Positions 31,925-43,700 of a stretch of 64,000 nucleotides of DNA are shown piece by piece. The translations under genes and the position numbers were made by a program. The notes beneath the pieces are model-generated. The model saw nothing but the letters and a program-made list of their open reading frames with translations, searched no databases and was not told the origin of the DNA. Where the stretch lies: positions 3,547,433-3,611,432 of the forward strand of contig NC_135120.1 of assembly GCF_050908995.1 (NCBI RefSeq), given 5' to 3'. The number at the start of each line of letters is the position of its first letter. Positions within the stretch are counted from its first letter, which is position 1. Source of the stretch: Andrena cerasifolii. Its lineage: Eukaryota; Arthropoda; Insecta; Hymenoptera; Andrenidae.

Positions 31925-33328
31925 TTAGTTGCGCGGTGGCGATTCTAGTAGCGGTCTTTCCGTGTCCGCTTGTATTATGATTGGACGCGCTCCTGTTTGG
32001 CCCGTTCCACGGTACGCATCCATAGTTGTCCGTGGGGGCGGGGTGTTTCCCGAATCCCTTTGTCGGAAGGTTCCAGGGTTTCGGTCGTTGTTATTAAACA
32101 TACGTTTCCTGCATTCCGAGATCAAATGGCCGGGCTTCTTACAATATCCACAAATTCGTAGCTCCGTAGGCCTTGAAGGAGGAGGTCGGTTTTTGTCCCA
32201 GTAAGGGAGCAGAGGTTTGGGCGCTTGGTGTCCATATTCCGCAGCGCGGTTTGGAGGATGCCTTTCGTAAGGTTGGGCGGTTGAACCTTGATTACCTCGA
32301 CAGGACCGCGCGTCGTGGCCCGTTTTGTTGCAGAGTTGGCAAGTTAATTTCGGAGTCTTCTGCTCCGAAAATCGTAGGCGGTCCCTGTCAATCTTCTTGT
32401 CTACGAGCACGGCTTGATCGAACGCTTCGTCGAGCGTATCGAATTGGTGTTGCTGTAGCCTCATCCTAATGTGGGGGGGAAGTCCATCGACGAACGAATC
32501 TAGGGTTAGCCGATCTAATTCCTGAGGGCGATTTCGCGCGAAGTCGCGGTAGTATTCTCTGTCCTCTTCTAGAATGGCGAATCGGAGGTCCTTAACGCGT
32601 GAAATGTATTCCAGTATGTGCTCGTTGTTTCCTTTTATGACGTTAGCGAGTTCCCCACGATAGTGGTCCGATGATTTAGCAGGAGAAAAGGTACGTTTGA
32701 GTTGCTTAATTAGGTCGTTTACGGAGTCGAAGGCCCGATCCTCAACGGCCAAGTACGCATGGTCTTGCAGCTTATTTCTCAACAACCTCGTTAGCTGGGG
32801 TTCGGCTTGCGAGGGAATCAGAGCCTTAGCCCTGTTGCAGGCTCTCGCGAATTGCAACACAGACATGTTGTGACCATTAAACTTTGGGACCGTTTCTACG
32901 GCGTCTTTCAATTTGATCTGGGGCGATGGACCTTGGTCCGAAATGTCCCCGAAATTTAATACCGGTTTCCTATCGAAACGGGAGGAACCTGGAGTGGCGA
33001 AATTGTTCGCCGTTGGCGGGGGTACGAGAAGTTTTTCTATCATCTCGCGGATGGCGTGAATTTGATCGGAGAGGCCTTCAGGCGCGGGGTGCCTCGAGCC
33101 TGTAGCTATGTCCGAGTGCGTACTGGATTCCGGGTTTCTAATGTATTTCCCGTGCAAGCTCTCGATTTCGGCTTGTTTCTGTCGTAATAATTGCACTTTC
33201 TCCATTAATTCGGCGGTAGCGGAGTTTACAGCGTTAGCGGAAGCGCCCGCGATTTGGTCTAGTACGCAAGAGTCGTCGGTTTCGCCGTACACAGACATGG
33301 TTGTATTGTTTGGGGTTGCCTTAGACAT
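31925..33328 (-). CDS. gag: Gag polyprotein with two CCHC zinc knuckles (copy 2)
   Basis: 467 residues, structural protein of the retrotransposon particle. The N terminus (about 33-60) is rich in Leu/Gln/Glu and could form a coiled coil. The middle (about 150-310) has the features of a Ty3/gypsy retrotransposon capsid, including the LIKQLKRTF and LEYISRVKDLR segments. Two CX2CX4HX4C knuckles follow: Cys330-Cys333-His338-Cys343 and Cys393-Cys396-His401-Cys406, which would bind the genomic RNA. The end overlaps the pol frame, which lies at -1. A slippery heptamer at about residue 428 would divert some ribosomes into pol before the gag TAA at 31925. The ATG at 33328 is the first in frame of the conserved-looking N terminus and follows the small upstream ORF by 50 bp. 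Confidence 0.93.
   Translation of the reverse strand: MSKATPNNTTMSVYGETDDSCVLDQIAGASANAVNSATAELMEKVQLLRQKQAEIESLHGKYIRNPESSTHSDIATGSRHPAPEGLSDQIHAIREMIEKLLVPPPTANNFATPGSSRFDRKPVLNFGDISDQGPSPQIKLKDAVETVPKFNGHNMSVLQFARACNRAKALIPSQAEPQLTRLLRNKLQDHAYLAVEDRAFDSVNDLIKQLKRTFSPAKSSDHYRGELANVIKGNNEHILEYISRVKDLRFAILEEDREYYRDFARNRPQELDRLTLDSFVDGLPPHIRMRLQQHQFDTLDEAFDQAVLVDKKIDRDRLRFSEQKTPKLTCQLCNKTGHDARSCRGNQGSTAQPYERHPPNRAAEYGHQAPKPLLPYWDKNRPPPSRPTELRICGYCKKPGHLISECRKRMFNNNDRNPGTFRQRDSGNTPPPRTTMDAYRGTGQTGARPIIIQADTERPLLESPPRN
31983..32051 (-). promoter_or_regulatory. Candidate -1 ribosomal frameshift signal for Gag-Pol (copy 2)
   Basis: On the minus strand the heptamer G GGA AAC (32051-32045) lies exactly in the gag frame, matching the X XXY YYZ rule. 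After a -1 slip the next codon (from 32045) is in the pol frame, which I read without a stop to the protease DTG. Nine bases later comes a stem CCACGG (32035-32030) with CCGTGG (32012-32007). The loop segment GGATGCG (32021-32015) can pair with CGCGTCC (31989-31983), seven pairs including one G-U, which gives an H-type pseudoknot. Slippery site, spacer and structure together are what -1 frameshift signals use. Activity is not shown. Confidence 0.7.
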
Positions 33329-33378
33329 ATTCTAATGTTTTCAGCGTCCGGTAGCCGTTATTTAAAAATCAAGGTGTT

Positions 33379-33720
33379 TTAAACCTGGGTAAAATTATCA
33401 AATCTAATGTAGCTCTTATTTGAGAGGAGGTAACTTTCTGAGCACTCGTCGCAGTTACTTATGGGGCGCCCTGGAATTAGAGGATTTCTGCACCGAGGGC
33501 AATATTTAGGTACGTTATACGTATAATAATAATGGGTCCAATATACTTCTACCGTATCTGCAGGCGAAAAGCTAGAGCAATTTAGGCAAATCTCGCTGCC
33601 GTCCGTGGTTGTTGCTATGCCGCCAGAAACGCAGATCAGCGCATTCAAATATGCTGAAATGCTTTGTAGTCTGCGGCTCCGGTAAGATAGCACGCTTCGA
33701 AGAGGGTATGTAATGCACAT
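33379..33720 (-). CDS. Small Cys-rich ORF upstream of gag (113 aa, zinc-ribbon-like)
   Basis: It occupies most of the leader between PBS and gag and ends 50 bp before the gag ATG, in a different frame. The 113 residues contain three CxxC pairs: Cys45-Cys48 (CLNC), Cys74-Cys77 (CPRC) and Cys90-Cys93 (CDEC). The first two pairs are 25 residues apart, as in zinc-ribbon or treble-clef folds. There is no signal peptide and no long hydrophobic span. An ORF before gag is unusual for Ty3/gypsy elements. It could encode a small nucleic-acid-binding accessory protein, or it could be a leader ORF that tunes gag translation. Copy 1 cannot be compared because its leader is outside the window. I do not recognise a family. 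Confidence 0.5.
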   Translation of the reverse strand: MCITYPLRSVLSYRSRRLQSISAYLNALICVSGGIATTTDGSEICLNCSSFSPADTVEVYWTHYYYTYNVPKYCPRCRNPLIPGRPISNCDECSESYLLSNKSYIRFDNFTQV

Positions 33721-33788
33721 TCTAGATATAGGGACGTTGTGGGTACCGTATATACAAAGAACCTATTCTTTGTTAACGGTAGACGAAC

Positions 33789-33806
33789 ATCCCACCGCTG
33801 TCACCA
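33789..33806 (-). promoter_or_regulatory. Primer-binding site (copy 2)
   Basis: TGGTGACAGCGGTGGGAT on the minus strand begins six bases after the 5' LTR and starts with TGG, complementary to a tRNA CCA end. Its pattern (TGGTG-CAG-GTGGGAT) resembles sites that use tRNA-Leu as primer. The tRNA assignment is from memory of such sites and needs a host tRNA set. Confidence 0.65.
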
Positions 33807-34815
33807 AATTTATGTCACGTCCCGGGTGAAGGTCTTTTTTAGGGGAATGACATAGTTGGGGTAGATCGGGAGGAAGCCTTGGCACGAAAACCAGTTTCGC
33901 GACACAAGGCTAGTTGGGGGAGTTTAGGCACGAAAACTAGTTTCGCGGCACAAAGTGAGGCAGGAGTTAGGCACGAAAACAAGTTTCGCGGCACTAGGAA
34001 CGATGGGAGTTAGGCACGAAAACAGGTTTCGCGGCACTAGGAACGATGGGAGTTAGGCACGAAAACAGGTTTCGCGGCACTAGGCACGATGGGAGTTAGG
34101 CACGAAAACAAGTTTCGCGGCGCAAGCAACCAGGGAAGGTAAAGCAGTAATCAAGTACCAGAGTGACACCCGTTAGACACAAGCATGGGTATTTAAAGTC
34201 CTGATAATTGGATTTACCGTTGCATTAATATAAGAAACCTCGCGTTATATTTCTTTATAATAGAGGTAACGGTATGGTCGTACAAGGCCTATACGAAAGT
34301 AAGCCTTGTAAACACTGTAAGAAATCCCGGAGTTCGCGAACCGAGATCAGCTGTTGCAGTGGCTTGTTATGATTCGGTAATTCCGTAACCGAAGGATCAC
34401 TACAATAATTCGAAGCGTTATTTAGAATAAGAACGTTTATTCAGTTCAAAGCATATGTGGTAATATTATAATAATGCGTGGGACGTTGAGCATTAGCACA
34501 AAACATTTATATAAATGGTAAACAATAGCAATATATAGATGAACATGAAATATGCGAGTATTAGCAATAGACAAGAATATGAAAAGCAATAAGCGTTAGG
34601 AATGTTAAGATGATATAAACGATAAGCAATAATAAGAAAAGCATAAGCAAGAAAGTGTAATATAAATGGCGATGATATGCAGTGTTATAATAAGTAATAT
34701 TAATTGCTCACAGTTGTTGTCGAAAGTGAATCTCTCGTCGAGAGTAGTTGCACTGAATTTAATGCACGTTAGTTAAATTGTTACTTTCGTTGAACTGTCT
34801 CTATGGAAGAGCTTT

Positions 34816-34860
34816 CCGTAGAAGAAGAGTCCGTAGAAGAAGAGTCCGTAGAAGAAGAGT
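34816..34860 (-). repeat. Three tandem 15-bp repeats in the 5' LTR (copy 2)
   Basis: CCGTAGAAGAAGAGT three times on the + strand, the reverse complement of the copy 1 cluster. It lies just downstream of the TATA box on the sense strand. Confidence 0.85.
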
Positions 34861-34882
34861 GCTACGGCCTCTGGGGCCCTTG

Positions 34883-34890
34883 TATTTATA
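34883..34890 (-). promoter_or_regulatory. LTR TATA box (copy 2, 5' LTR)
   Basis: TATAAATA on the minus strand. In this LTR it would drive the full-length genomic RNA of the intact copy. Confidence 0.65.
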
Positions 34891-37719
34891 CAGTGTTTAG
34901 GTATGAGGGGTGTGCGCGGTATGCACCGTGACTCATGCACGAAATATGCGTCGCAATAAGACTTCCGGGTTTTTTATAAAGGGCATTCGAAAAGGACTTC
35001 GCAATATTATTTCCGGGGTTTTTATGAGGGGCGCTCGAGAAGGGGGACTCAAACTAGTTACATGTGGTTTGCGTGTTTTGATTGGAACGGGGTAAGAGTG
35101 GCTTTGACTCGGTGGGTCGTAGGGAGGTCGTGAGACGTAGTCTCGATGTAAGAGGGTTTTTGGGACGAGGGACTTGTTTAGACTTTGATGGTGAGGGAGG
35201 AGATCGTGCCTCGTAGGGCGTAGAGGGAAGGGGATTTCGTAGTAGATCATCTTGAGATAGGGACCGCTAAGGTATATCGTCAAGGTGGTCGGTAGTTGGG
35301 AAAAAGGGGTAAGATTTGAATTCGAGGGATTTTGGCGAAGATTTGGAGTTATTTGTGGGGAAGACTCTAATTACGACTGCGCGAAAAATAGTGGGACGTC
35401 ACAGTTTCAATATCGGTTTTTCAATATCGGTTTTTCAATATGAGTTTTTCAATGTCGATTTATCAAAATCGGTTTTGCAATATCGGTTTCAATATCGGTT
35501 TTAATATCGGTTTTTCAGTATCGGTTTTTCAATATCGGTTTTTCAATATCGGTTTTTCAATTATGGTTTTTCAATATCGGTTCCACTATCGGATTCAATA
35601 TCGGTTTTTCAATATCGGTTTTTCAATATTGGTTTTCCGATATCAGTTTTTCAATATTTGTTTTTCAATATCGGTTTTTCAATATCGGTTTTTCAATATC
35701 GGTTCCAATATCGGTTTTTCAATATCGGTTTTTCAATATTGGTTTTTCAATATTGGTTTTTCAGTATCGGTTTTTCAATATCGGTTTTTCAATATCGGTT
35801 TTTCAAAATCAGTTTTTCAATATTGGTTTCAATATCGGTTTTACAATATCGGTTTTTCAATATCGGTTACACTATCGGATTCAATATCGGTTTTTCAATA
35901 TCGGTTTTTCAATATCGGTTTTTCAATTTTGGTTTTTCAATATCGGTTTCACTATCGGATTCAATATCGGTTTTTCAATATCGGTTTTTCAATATCGGTT
36001 TTGCAATATCGGTTTCAATATCGGTTTCAATATCGGTTTTTCAAAATCGGTTTTTCAATATTGGTTTCAATATCGGTTTTTCAATATCGGTTTTTCTATG
36101 TCGATTTTTCAAAATAGGTTTTGCAATATCGGTTTTTCAATATCGGTTTATCAATGTCGGTTTTTCAATATCGAGTTATCAATATCAGGTTATCAATAAC
36201 GGTTTTTCAATATCGGTTTTTCAATATCGGTTTTTCAAAATCGGTTTCACTATCGGATTCAATATCGGTTTTTCAAACTCGGTTTTTCAAAATCGGTTTT
36301 TCAATATCGGTTTTTCAATATCGGTTTTTCAATATCGGTTTTTCAAAATCGGTTTTTCAGTATCGGTTTTTCAATATCTGTTTTTCAATATTGGTTTCAA
36401 TATCGGTTTTACAATATCGGTTTTTCAATATCGGTTTCACTATCGGATTCAATATCGGTTTTTCAATATCGGTTTTTCAATATCGGTTTTTCAATATCGG
36501 TTTTTCGATATCAGTTTTTCAATATTTGTTTTTCAATATCGGTTTTTCAATATCGGTTCTAATATCGGTTCTAATATCGGTTTCAATATCGGTTTTTCAA
36601 TATCGGTTTTTCAATATCGGTTTTTCAGTATCGGTTTTTCAATATCGGTTTTTCAATATCTGTTTTTCAATATCGGTTTTTCAATTTTGGTTTTGCAATA
36701 TCGGTTTCTATATCGGTTTCAATATTGGTTTTTCAATATCGGTTCCAATATCGGTTTTTCAAAATCAGTTTTTCAATATTGGTTTCAATATCGGTTTTAC
36801 AATATCGGTTTCAATATCGGTTTATCAATGTCGGTTTTTCAATATCGGTTTCACTATCGGATTCAATATCGGTTTTTCAATATCGGTTTTTCAATATCGG
36901 TTTTTCAATATCGGTTTCACTATCGGATTCAATATCGGTTTTTCAAACTCGGTTTTTCAAAATCGGTTTTTCAATATCTGTTTTTCAATATCGGTTTTTC
37001 AATATCGGTTTTTCAAAATCGGTTTTTCAGTATCGGTTTTTCAATATCGGTTTTTCAATATTGGTTTCAATATCGGTTTTACAATATCGGTTTTTCAATA
37101 TCGGTTTCACTATCGGATTCAATATCGGTTTTTCAATATCGGTTTTTCAATATCGGTTTTTCAATATCGGTTTTTCGATATCAGTTTTTCAATATTTGTT
37201 TTTCAATATCGGTTTTTCAATATCGGTTCTAATATCGGTTCTAATATCGGTTTCAATATCGGTTTTTCAATATCGGTTTTTCAATATCGGTTTTTCAGTA
37301 TCGGTTTTTCAATATCGGTTTTTCAATATTGGTTTTTCAATTATGGTTTTTCAATATCGGTTTCACTATCGGATTCAATATCGGTTTTTCAATATCGGTT
37401 TTTCAATGTCGATTTTTCAAAATAGGTTTTGCAATATCGGTTTTTCAATATCGGTTTATCAATGTCGGTTTTTCAATATCGAGTTATCAATATCAGGTTA
37501 TCAATATCGGTTTTTCAATATCGGTTTTTCAATTTTGGCTTTGCAATATCAGTTTCAATATCGGTTTTTCAATATCGGTTTTTCCTTATCGGTTTTTCAA
37601 TATCGGTTTCACTATTGGATTCAATATCGGTTTTTCAAACTCGGTTTTCAAAATCGGTTTTTCAATATCGGTTTTTCAATATCGGTTTTTCAAAATCGGT
37701 TTTTCAATATCGGTTTTTC

Positions 37720-40700
37720 AATATCGGTTCTTCAATATCGGTTTTTCAATATTGGTTTTTCAGTATCGGTTTTTCAATATCGGTTTTTCAATATCGGTTT
37801 TTCAAAATCAGTTTTTCAATATTGGTTTCAATATCGGTTTTACAATATCGGTTTCACTATCGGATTCAATATCGGTTTTTCAATATCGGTTTTTCAATTT
37901 TGGTTTTTCAATATCGGTTTCACTATCGGATTCAATATCGGTTTTTCAATATCTGTTTTTCAATATCGGTTTTTCAATTTTGGTTTTGCAATATCGGTTT
38001 CTATATCGGTTTCAATATTGGTTTTTCAATATCGGTTTCAATATCGGTTTTTCAAACTCAGTTTTTCAATATTGGTTTCAATATCGGTTTTACAATATCG
38101 GTTTCAATATCGGTTTCAATATCGGTTTCTCAAAATCGGTTTTTCAATATTGGTTTCAATATCATTTTTTCAATATCGGTTTCATTATCGGATTCAATAT
38201 CGGTTTTTCAATATCGGTTTTTCAAAATCGGTTTTTGAAAATCGGTTTTTCAATATCGGTTTTTCATATCGGTTTTTCAATTATGGTTTTTCAATATCGG
38301 TTTCACTATTGGATTCAATACCGGTTTTTCAATATCGGTTTCTCAAAATCGGTTTTTCAATATTGGTTTCAATATCGGTTTTTCAATATCGGTTTCACTA
38401 TCGGATTCAATATCGGTTTTTCAATATCGGTTTTTCAAAATCGGTTTTTCAAAATCGGTTTTTCAATATCGGTTTTTCAATATCGGTTTTTCAATATCGG
38501 TTTCACTATCGGATTCAATATCGGTTTTTCAAACTCGGTTTTTCAAAATCGGTTTTTCAATATCGTTTTTTCAATATCGGTTTTTCAATATCGGTTTTTC
38601 AAAATCGGTTTTTCAGTATCGGTTTTTCAATATCGGTTTTTCAATATTGGTTTCAATATCGGTTTTACAATATCGGTTTTTCAATATCGGTTTCACTATC
38701 GGATTCAATATCGGTTTTTCAATATCGGTTTTTCAATATCGGTTTTTCAATTATGGTTTTTCAATATCGGTTTCACTATCGGATTCAATACCGGTTTTTC
38801 AATATCGGTTTCTCAAAATCGGTTTTTCAATATTGGTTTCAATATCGGTTTTTCAATATCGGTTTCAATATCGGTTTCAGTATCGGTTTTTCAGTATCGG
38901 TTTTTCAATATCGGTTTTTCAATATTGGTTTTTCAATTATGGTTTTTCAATATCGGTTTCACTATCGGATTCAATATCGGTTTTTCAATATCGGTTTTTC
39001 AATATCGGTTTTTCAATATCGGTTTTTCAATATTGGTTTTCAGTATCGGTTTTTCAATATCGGTTTTTCAATATCGGTTTTTCAAAATCAGTTTTTCAAT
39101 ATTGGTTTCAATATCGGTTTTACAATATCGGTTTTTCAATATCGGTTTCACTATCGGATTCAATATCGGTTTTTCAAAATCGGTTTTTCAATTTTGGTTT
39201 TTCAATATCGGTTTCACTATCGGATTCAATATCGGTTTTTCAATATCTGTTTTTCAATATCGGTTTTTCAATTTTGGTTTTGCAATATCGGTTTCTATAT
39301 CGGTTTCAATATCGGTTTCAATATCGGTTTCAATATCGGTTTCTAAAAATCGGTTTTTCAATATTGGTTTCAATATCGGATTTTCTATATCGGTTTCACT
39401 ATCGGATTCAATATCGGTTTTTCAATATCGGTTTTTCAAAATCGGTTTTTCAATATCGGTTTTTCAATTATGGTTTTTCAATATCGGTTTCACTATCGGA
39501 TTCAATACCGGTTTTTCAATATCGGTTTCTCAAAATCGGTTTTTCAATATTGGTTTCAATATCGGTTTTTCAATATCGGTTTCAATATCGGTTTCAGTAT
39601 CGGTTTTTCAATATCGGTTTTTCAATATTGGTTTTTCAATTATGGTTTTTCAATATCGGTTTCACTATCGGATTCAATATCGGTTTTTCAATATCGGTTT
39701 TTCAATGTCGATTTTTCAAAATAGGTTTTGCAATATCGGTTTTTCAATATCGGTTTATCAATGTCGGTTTTTCAATATCGAGTTATCAATATCAGGTTAT
39801 CAATATCGGTTTTTCAATATCGGTTTTTCAATTTTGGCTTTGCAATATCAGTTTCAATATCGGTTTTTCAATATCGGTTTTTCCTTATCGGTTTTTCAAT
39901 ATCGGTTTCACTATTGGATTCAATATCGGTTTTTCAAACTCGGTTTTCAAAATCGGTTTTTCAATATCGGTTTTTCAATATCGGTTTTTCAAAATCGGTT
40001 TTTCAATATCGGTTTTTCAATATCGGTTCTTCAATATCGGTTTTTCAATATTGGTTTTTCAGTATCGGTTTTTCAATATCGGTTTTTCAATATCGGTTTT
40101 TCAAAATCAGTTTTTCAATATTGGTTTCAATATCGGTTTTACAATATCGGTTTCACTATCGGATTCAATATCGGTTTTTCAATATCGGTTTTTCAATTTT
40201 GGTTTTTCAATATCGGTTTCACTATCGGATTCAATATCGGTTTTTCAATATCTGTTTTTCAATATCGGTTTTTCAATTTTGGTTTTGCAATATCGGTTTC
40301 TATATCGGTTTCAATATTGGTTTTTCAATATCGGTTTCAATATCGGTTTTTCAAACTCAGTTTTTCAATATTGGTTTCAATATCGGTTTTACAATATCGG
40401 TTTCAATATCGGTTTCAATATCGGTTTCTCAAAATCGGTTTTTCAATATTGGTTTCAATATCATTTTTTCAATATCGGTTTCATTATCGGATTCAATATC
40501 GGTTTTTCAATATCGGTTTTTCAAAATCGGTTTTTGAAAATCGGTTTTTCAGTATCGGTTTTTCATATCGGTTTTTCAATTATGGTTTTTCAATATCGGT
40601 TTCACTATCGGATTCAATACCGGTTTTTCAATATCGGTTTCTCAAAATCGGTTTTTCAATATTGGTTTCAATATCGGTTTTTCAATATCGGTTTCAGTAT

Positions 40701-43700
40701 CGGTTTTTCAATATCGGTTTTTCAATATTGGTTTTTCAACTATGGTTTTTCAATATCGGTTTCACTTTCGGATTCAATATCGGTTTTTCAATATCGGTTT
40801 TTCAATATCGGTTTTTCAATATCGGTTTTTCAATATTGGTTTTTCAGTATCGGTTTTTCAATATCGGTTTTTCAATATCGGTTTTTCAAAATCAGTTTTT
40901 CAATATTGGTTTCAATATCGGTTTTACAATATTGGTTTTTCAATATTGGTTTCACTATCGGATTCAATATCGGTTTTTCAATTTTGGTTTTGCAATATCG
41001 GTTTCTATATCGGTTTCAATATCGGTTTCAATATCGGTTTCAATATAGGTTTCTAAAAATCGGTTTTTCAATATTGGTTTCAATATCGGTTTTTCAATAT
41101 CGGTTTCACTATCGGATTCAATATCGGTTTTTCAATATCGGTTTTTCAAAATCGGTTTTTCAAAATCGGTTTTTCAATATCGGTTTTTCAATATCGGTTT
41201 TTCAATATCGGTTTCACTATCGGATTCAATATCGGTTTTTCAAACTCGGTTTTTCAAAATCGGTTTTTCAATATCGTTTTTTCAATATCGGTTTTTCAAT
41301 ATCGGTTTTTCAAAATCGGTTTTTCAGTATCGGTTTTTCAATATCGGTTTTTCAATATTGGTTTCAATATCGGTTTTACAATATCGGTTTTTCAATATCG
41401 GTTTCACTATCGGATTCAATATCGGTTTTTCAATATCGGTTTTTCAATATCGGTTTTTCAATTATGGTTTTTCAATATCGGTTTCACTATCGGATTCAAT
41501 ACCGGTTTTTCAATATCGGTTTCTCAAAATCGGTTTTTCAATATTGGTTTCAATATCGGTTTTTCAATATCGGTTTCAATATCGGTTTCAGTATCGGTTT
41601 TTCAGTATCGGTTTTTCAATATCGGTTTTTCAATATTGGTTTTTCAATTATGGTTTTTCAATATCGGTTTCACTATCGGATTCAATATCGGTTTTTCAAT
41701 ATCGGTTTTTCAATATCGGTTTTTCAATATCGGTTTTTCAATATTGGTTTTCAGTATCGGTTTTTCAATATCGGTTTTTCAATATCGGTTTTTCAAAATC
41801 AGTTTTTCAATATTGGTTTCAATATCGGTTTTACAATATCGGTTTTTCAATATCGGTTTCACTATCGGATTCAATATCGGTTTTTCAAAATCGGTTTTTC
41901 AATTTTGGTTTTTCAATATCGGTTTCACTATCGGATTCAATATCGGTTTTTCAATATCTGTTTTTCAATATCGGTTTTTCAATTTTGGTTTTGCAATATC
42001 GGTTTCTATATCGGTTTCAATATCGGTTTCAATATCGGTTTCAATATCGGTTTCTAAAAATCGGTTTTTCAATATTGGTTTCAATATCGGATTTTCTATA
42101 TCGGTTTCACTATCGGATTCAATATCGGTTTTTCAATATCGGTTTTTCAAAATCGGTTTTTCAATATCGGTTTTTCAATTATGGTTTTTCAATATCGGTT
42201 TCACTATCGGATTCAATACCGGTTTTTCAATATCGGTTTCTCAAAATCGGTTTTTCAATATTGGTTTCAATATCGGTTTTTCAATATCGGTTTCAATATC
42301 GGTTTCAGTATCGGTTTTTCAATATCGGTTTTTCAATATTGGTTTTTCAATTATGGTTTTTCAATATCGGTTTCACTATCGGATTCAATATCGGTTTTTC
42401 AATATCGGTTTTTCAATATCGGTTTTTCAATATCGGTTTTTCAATATCGGTTTTTCAATATTGGTTTTCAGTATCGGTTTTTCAAAATCGGTTTTTCAAT
42501 ATCGGTTTTTCAAAATCAGTTTTTCGATATTGGTTTCAATATCGGTTTTACAATATCGGTTTTTCAATATGTGTTTCACTATCGGATTCAATATCGGTTT
42601 TTCAAAATCGGTTTTTCAATTTTGGTTTTTCAATATCGGTTTCACTATCGGATTCAATATCGGTTTTTCAATATCTGTTTTTCAATATCGGTTTTTCAAT
42701 TTTGGTTTTGCAATATCGGTTTCTATATCGGTTTCAATATCGGTTTCAATATCGGTTTCAATATCGGTTTCTAAAAATCGGTTTTTCAATATTGGTTTCA
42801 ATATCGGATTTTCTATATCGGTTTCACTATCGGATTCAATATCGGTTTTTCAATATCGGTTTTTCAAAATCGGTTTTTCAAAATCGGTTTTTCAATATCG
42901 GTTTTTCAATATCGGTTTTTCAATATCGGTTTTTCAATATCGGTTTTTCAATTATGGTTTTTCAATATCGGTTTGACTATCGGATTCAATATCGGTTTTT
43001 CAATATCGGTTTTTCAATGTCGATTTTTCAAAATCGGTTTTGCAATATCGGTTTCAATATCGGTTTCAATATCGGTTTTTCAAAATCGGTTTTTCAATAT
43101 TGGTTTCAATATCGGTTTTTCAATATCGGTTTTTCAATATGAGTTTTTCAATGTCGATTTATCAAAATCGGTTTTGAAATATCGGTTTCAATATCGGTTT
43201 TAATATCGGTTTTTCAGTATCGGTTTTTCAATATCGGTTTTTCAATATCGGTTTTTCAGTTATGGTTTTTCAATATCGGTTCCACTATCGGATTCAATAT
43301 CGGTTTTTCAATATCGGTTTTTCAATATCGGTTTTTCAATATTGGTTTTCCGATATCAGTTTTTCAATATTTGTTTTTCAATATCGGTTTTTCAATATCG
43401 GTTTTTCAATATCGGTTTTTCAATATCGGTTTTTCAGTATCGGTTTTTCAATATCGGTTTTTCAATATCGGTTTTTCAATATCGGTTTTTCGATATCAGT
43501 TTTTCAATATTTGTTTTTCAATATCGGTTTTTCAATATCGGTTCTAATATCGGTTCTAATATCGGTTTCAATATCGGTTTTTCAATATCGGTTTTTCAAT
43601 ATCGGTTTTTCAGTATCGGTTTTTCAATATCGGTTTTTCAATATTGGTTTTTCAATTATGGTTTTTCAATATCGGTTTCACTATCGGATTCAATATCGGC

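Larger units (their letters stand above)
25226..35403 (-). mobile_element. Complete Ty3/gypsy-class LTR retrotransposon, copy 2 (10,178 bp)
   Basis: Read on the minus strand: 5' LTR (35403-33813), PBS, a small Cys-rich ORF, gag, pol in the -1 frame, ORF3, hairpin, PPT, 3' LTR (26816-25226). All frames are open, so this copy looks coding-competent. The boundaries are exact because both LTRs share their TG...CA ends while the flanking bases differ. The left flank is satellite A (ACTAG) and the right flank is satellite B (GTTTC), with no target-site duplication. The two LTRs, though equal in length, differ by a 43-bp unit, two 15-bp units and a 13-bp indel, so they were not made identical in one recent integration. 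Confidence 0.96.
33813..35403 (-). repeat. 5' LTR of copy 2, 1,591 bp
   Basis: Same TG...CA ends as the other LTRs. It has the TATA box at 34883-34890, AATAAA at 34436-34441, three 15-bp units (34816-34860) and six 43-bp-class units (33862-34123), one fewer than the other two LTRs. Its outer end at 35403 runs straight into satellite B (GTTTCAATATCGG) with no intervening base. Confidence 0.95.
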
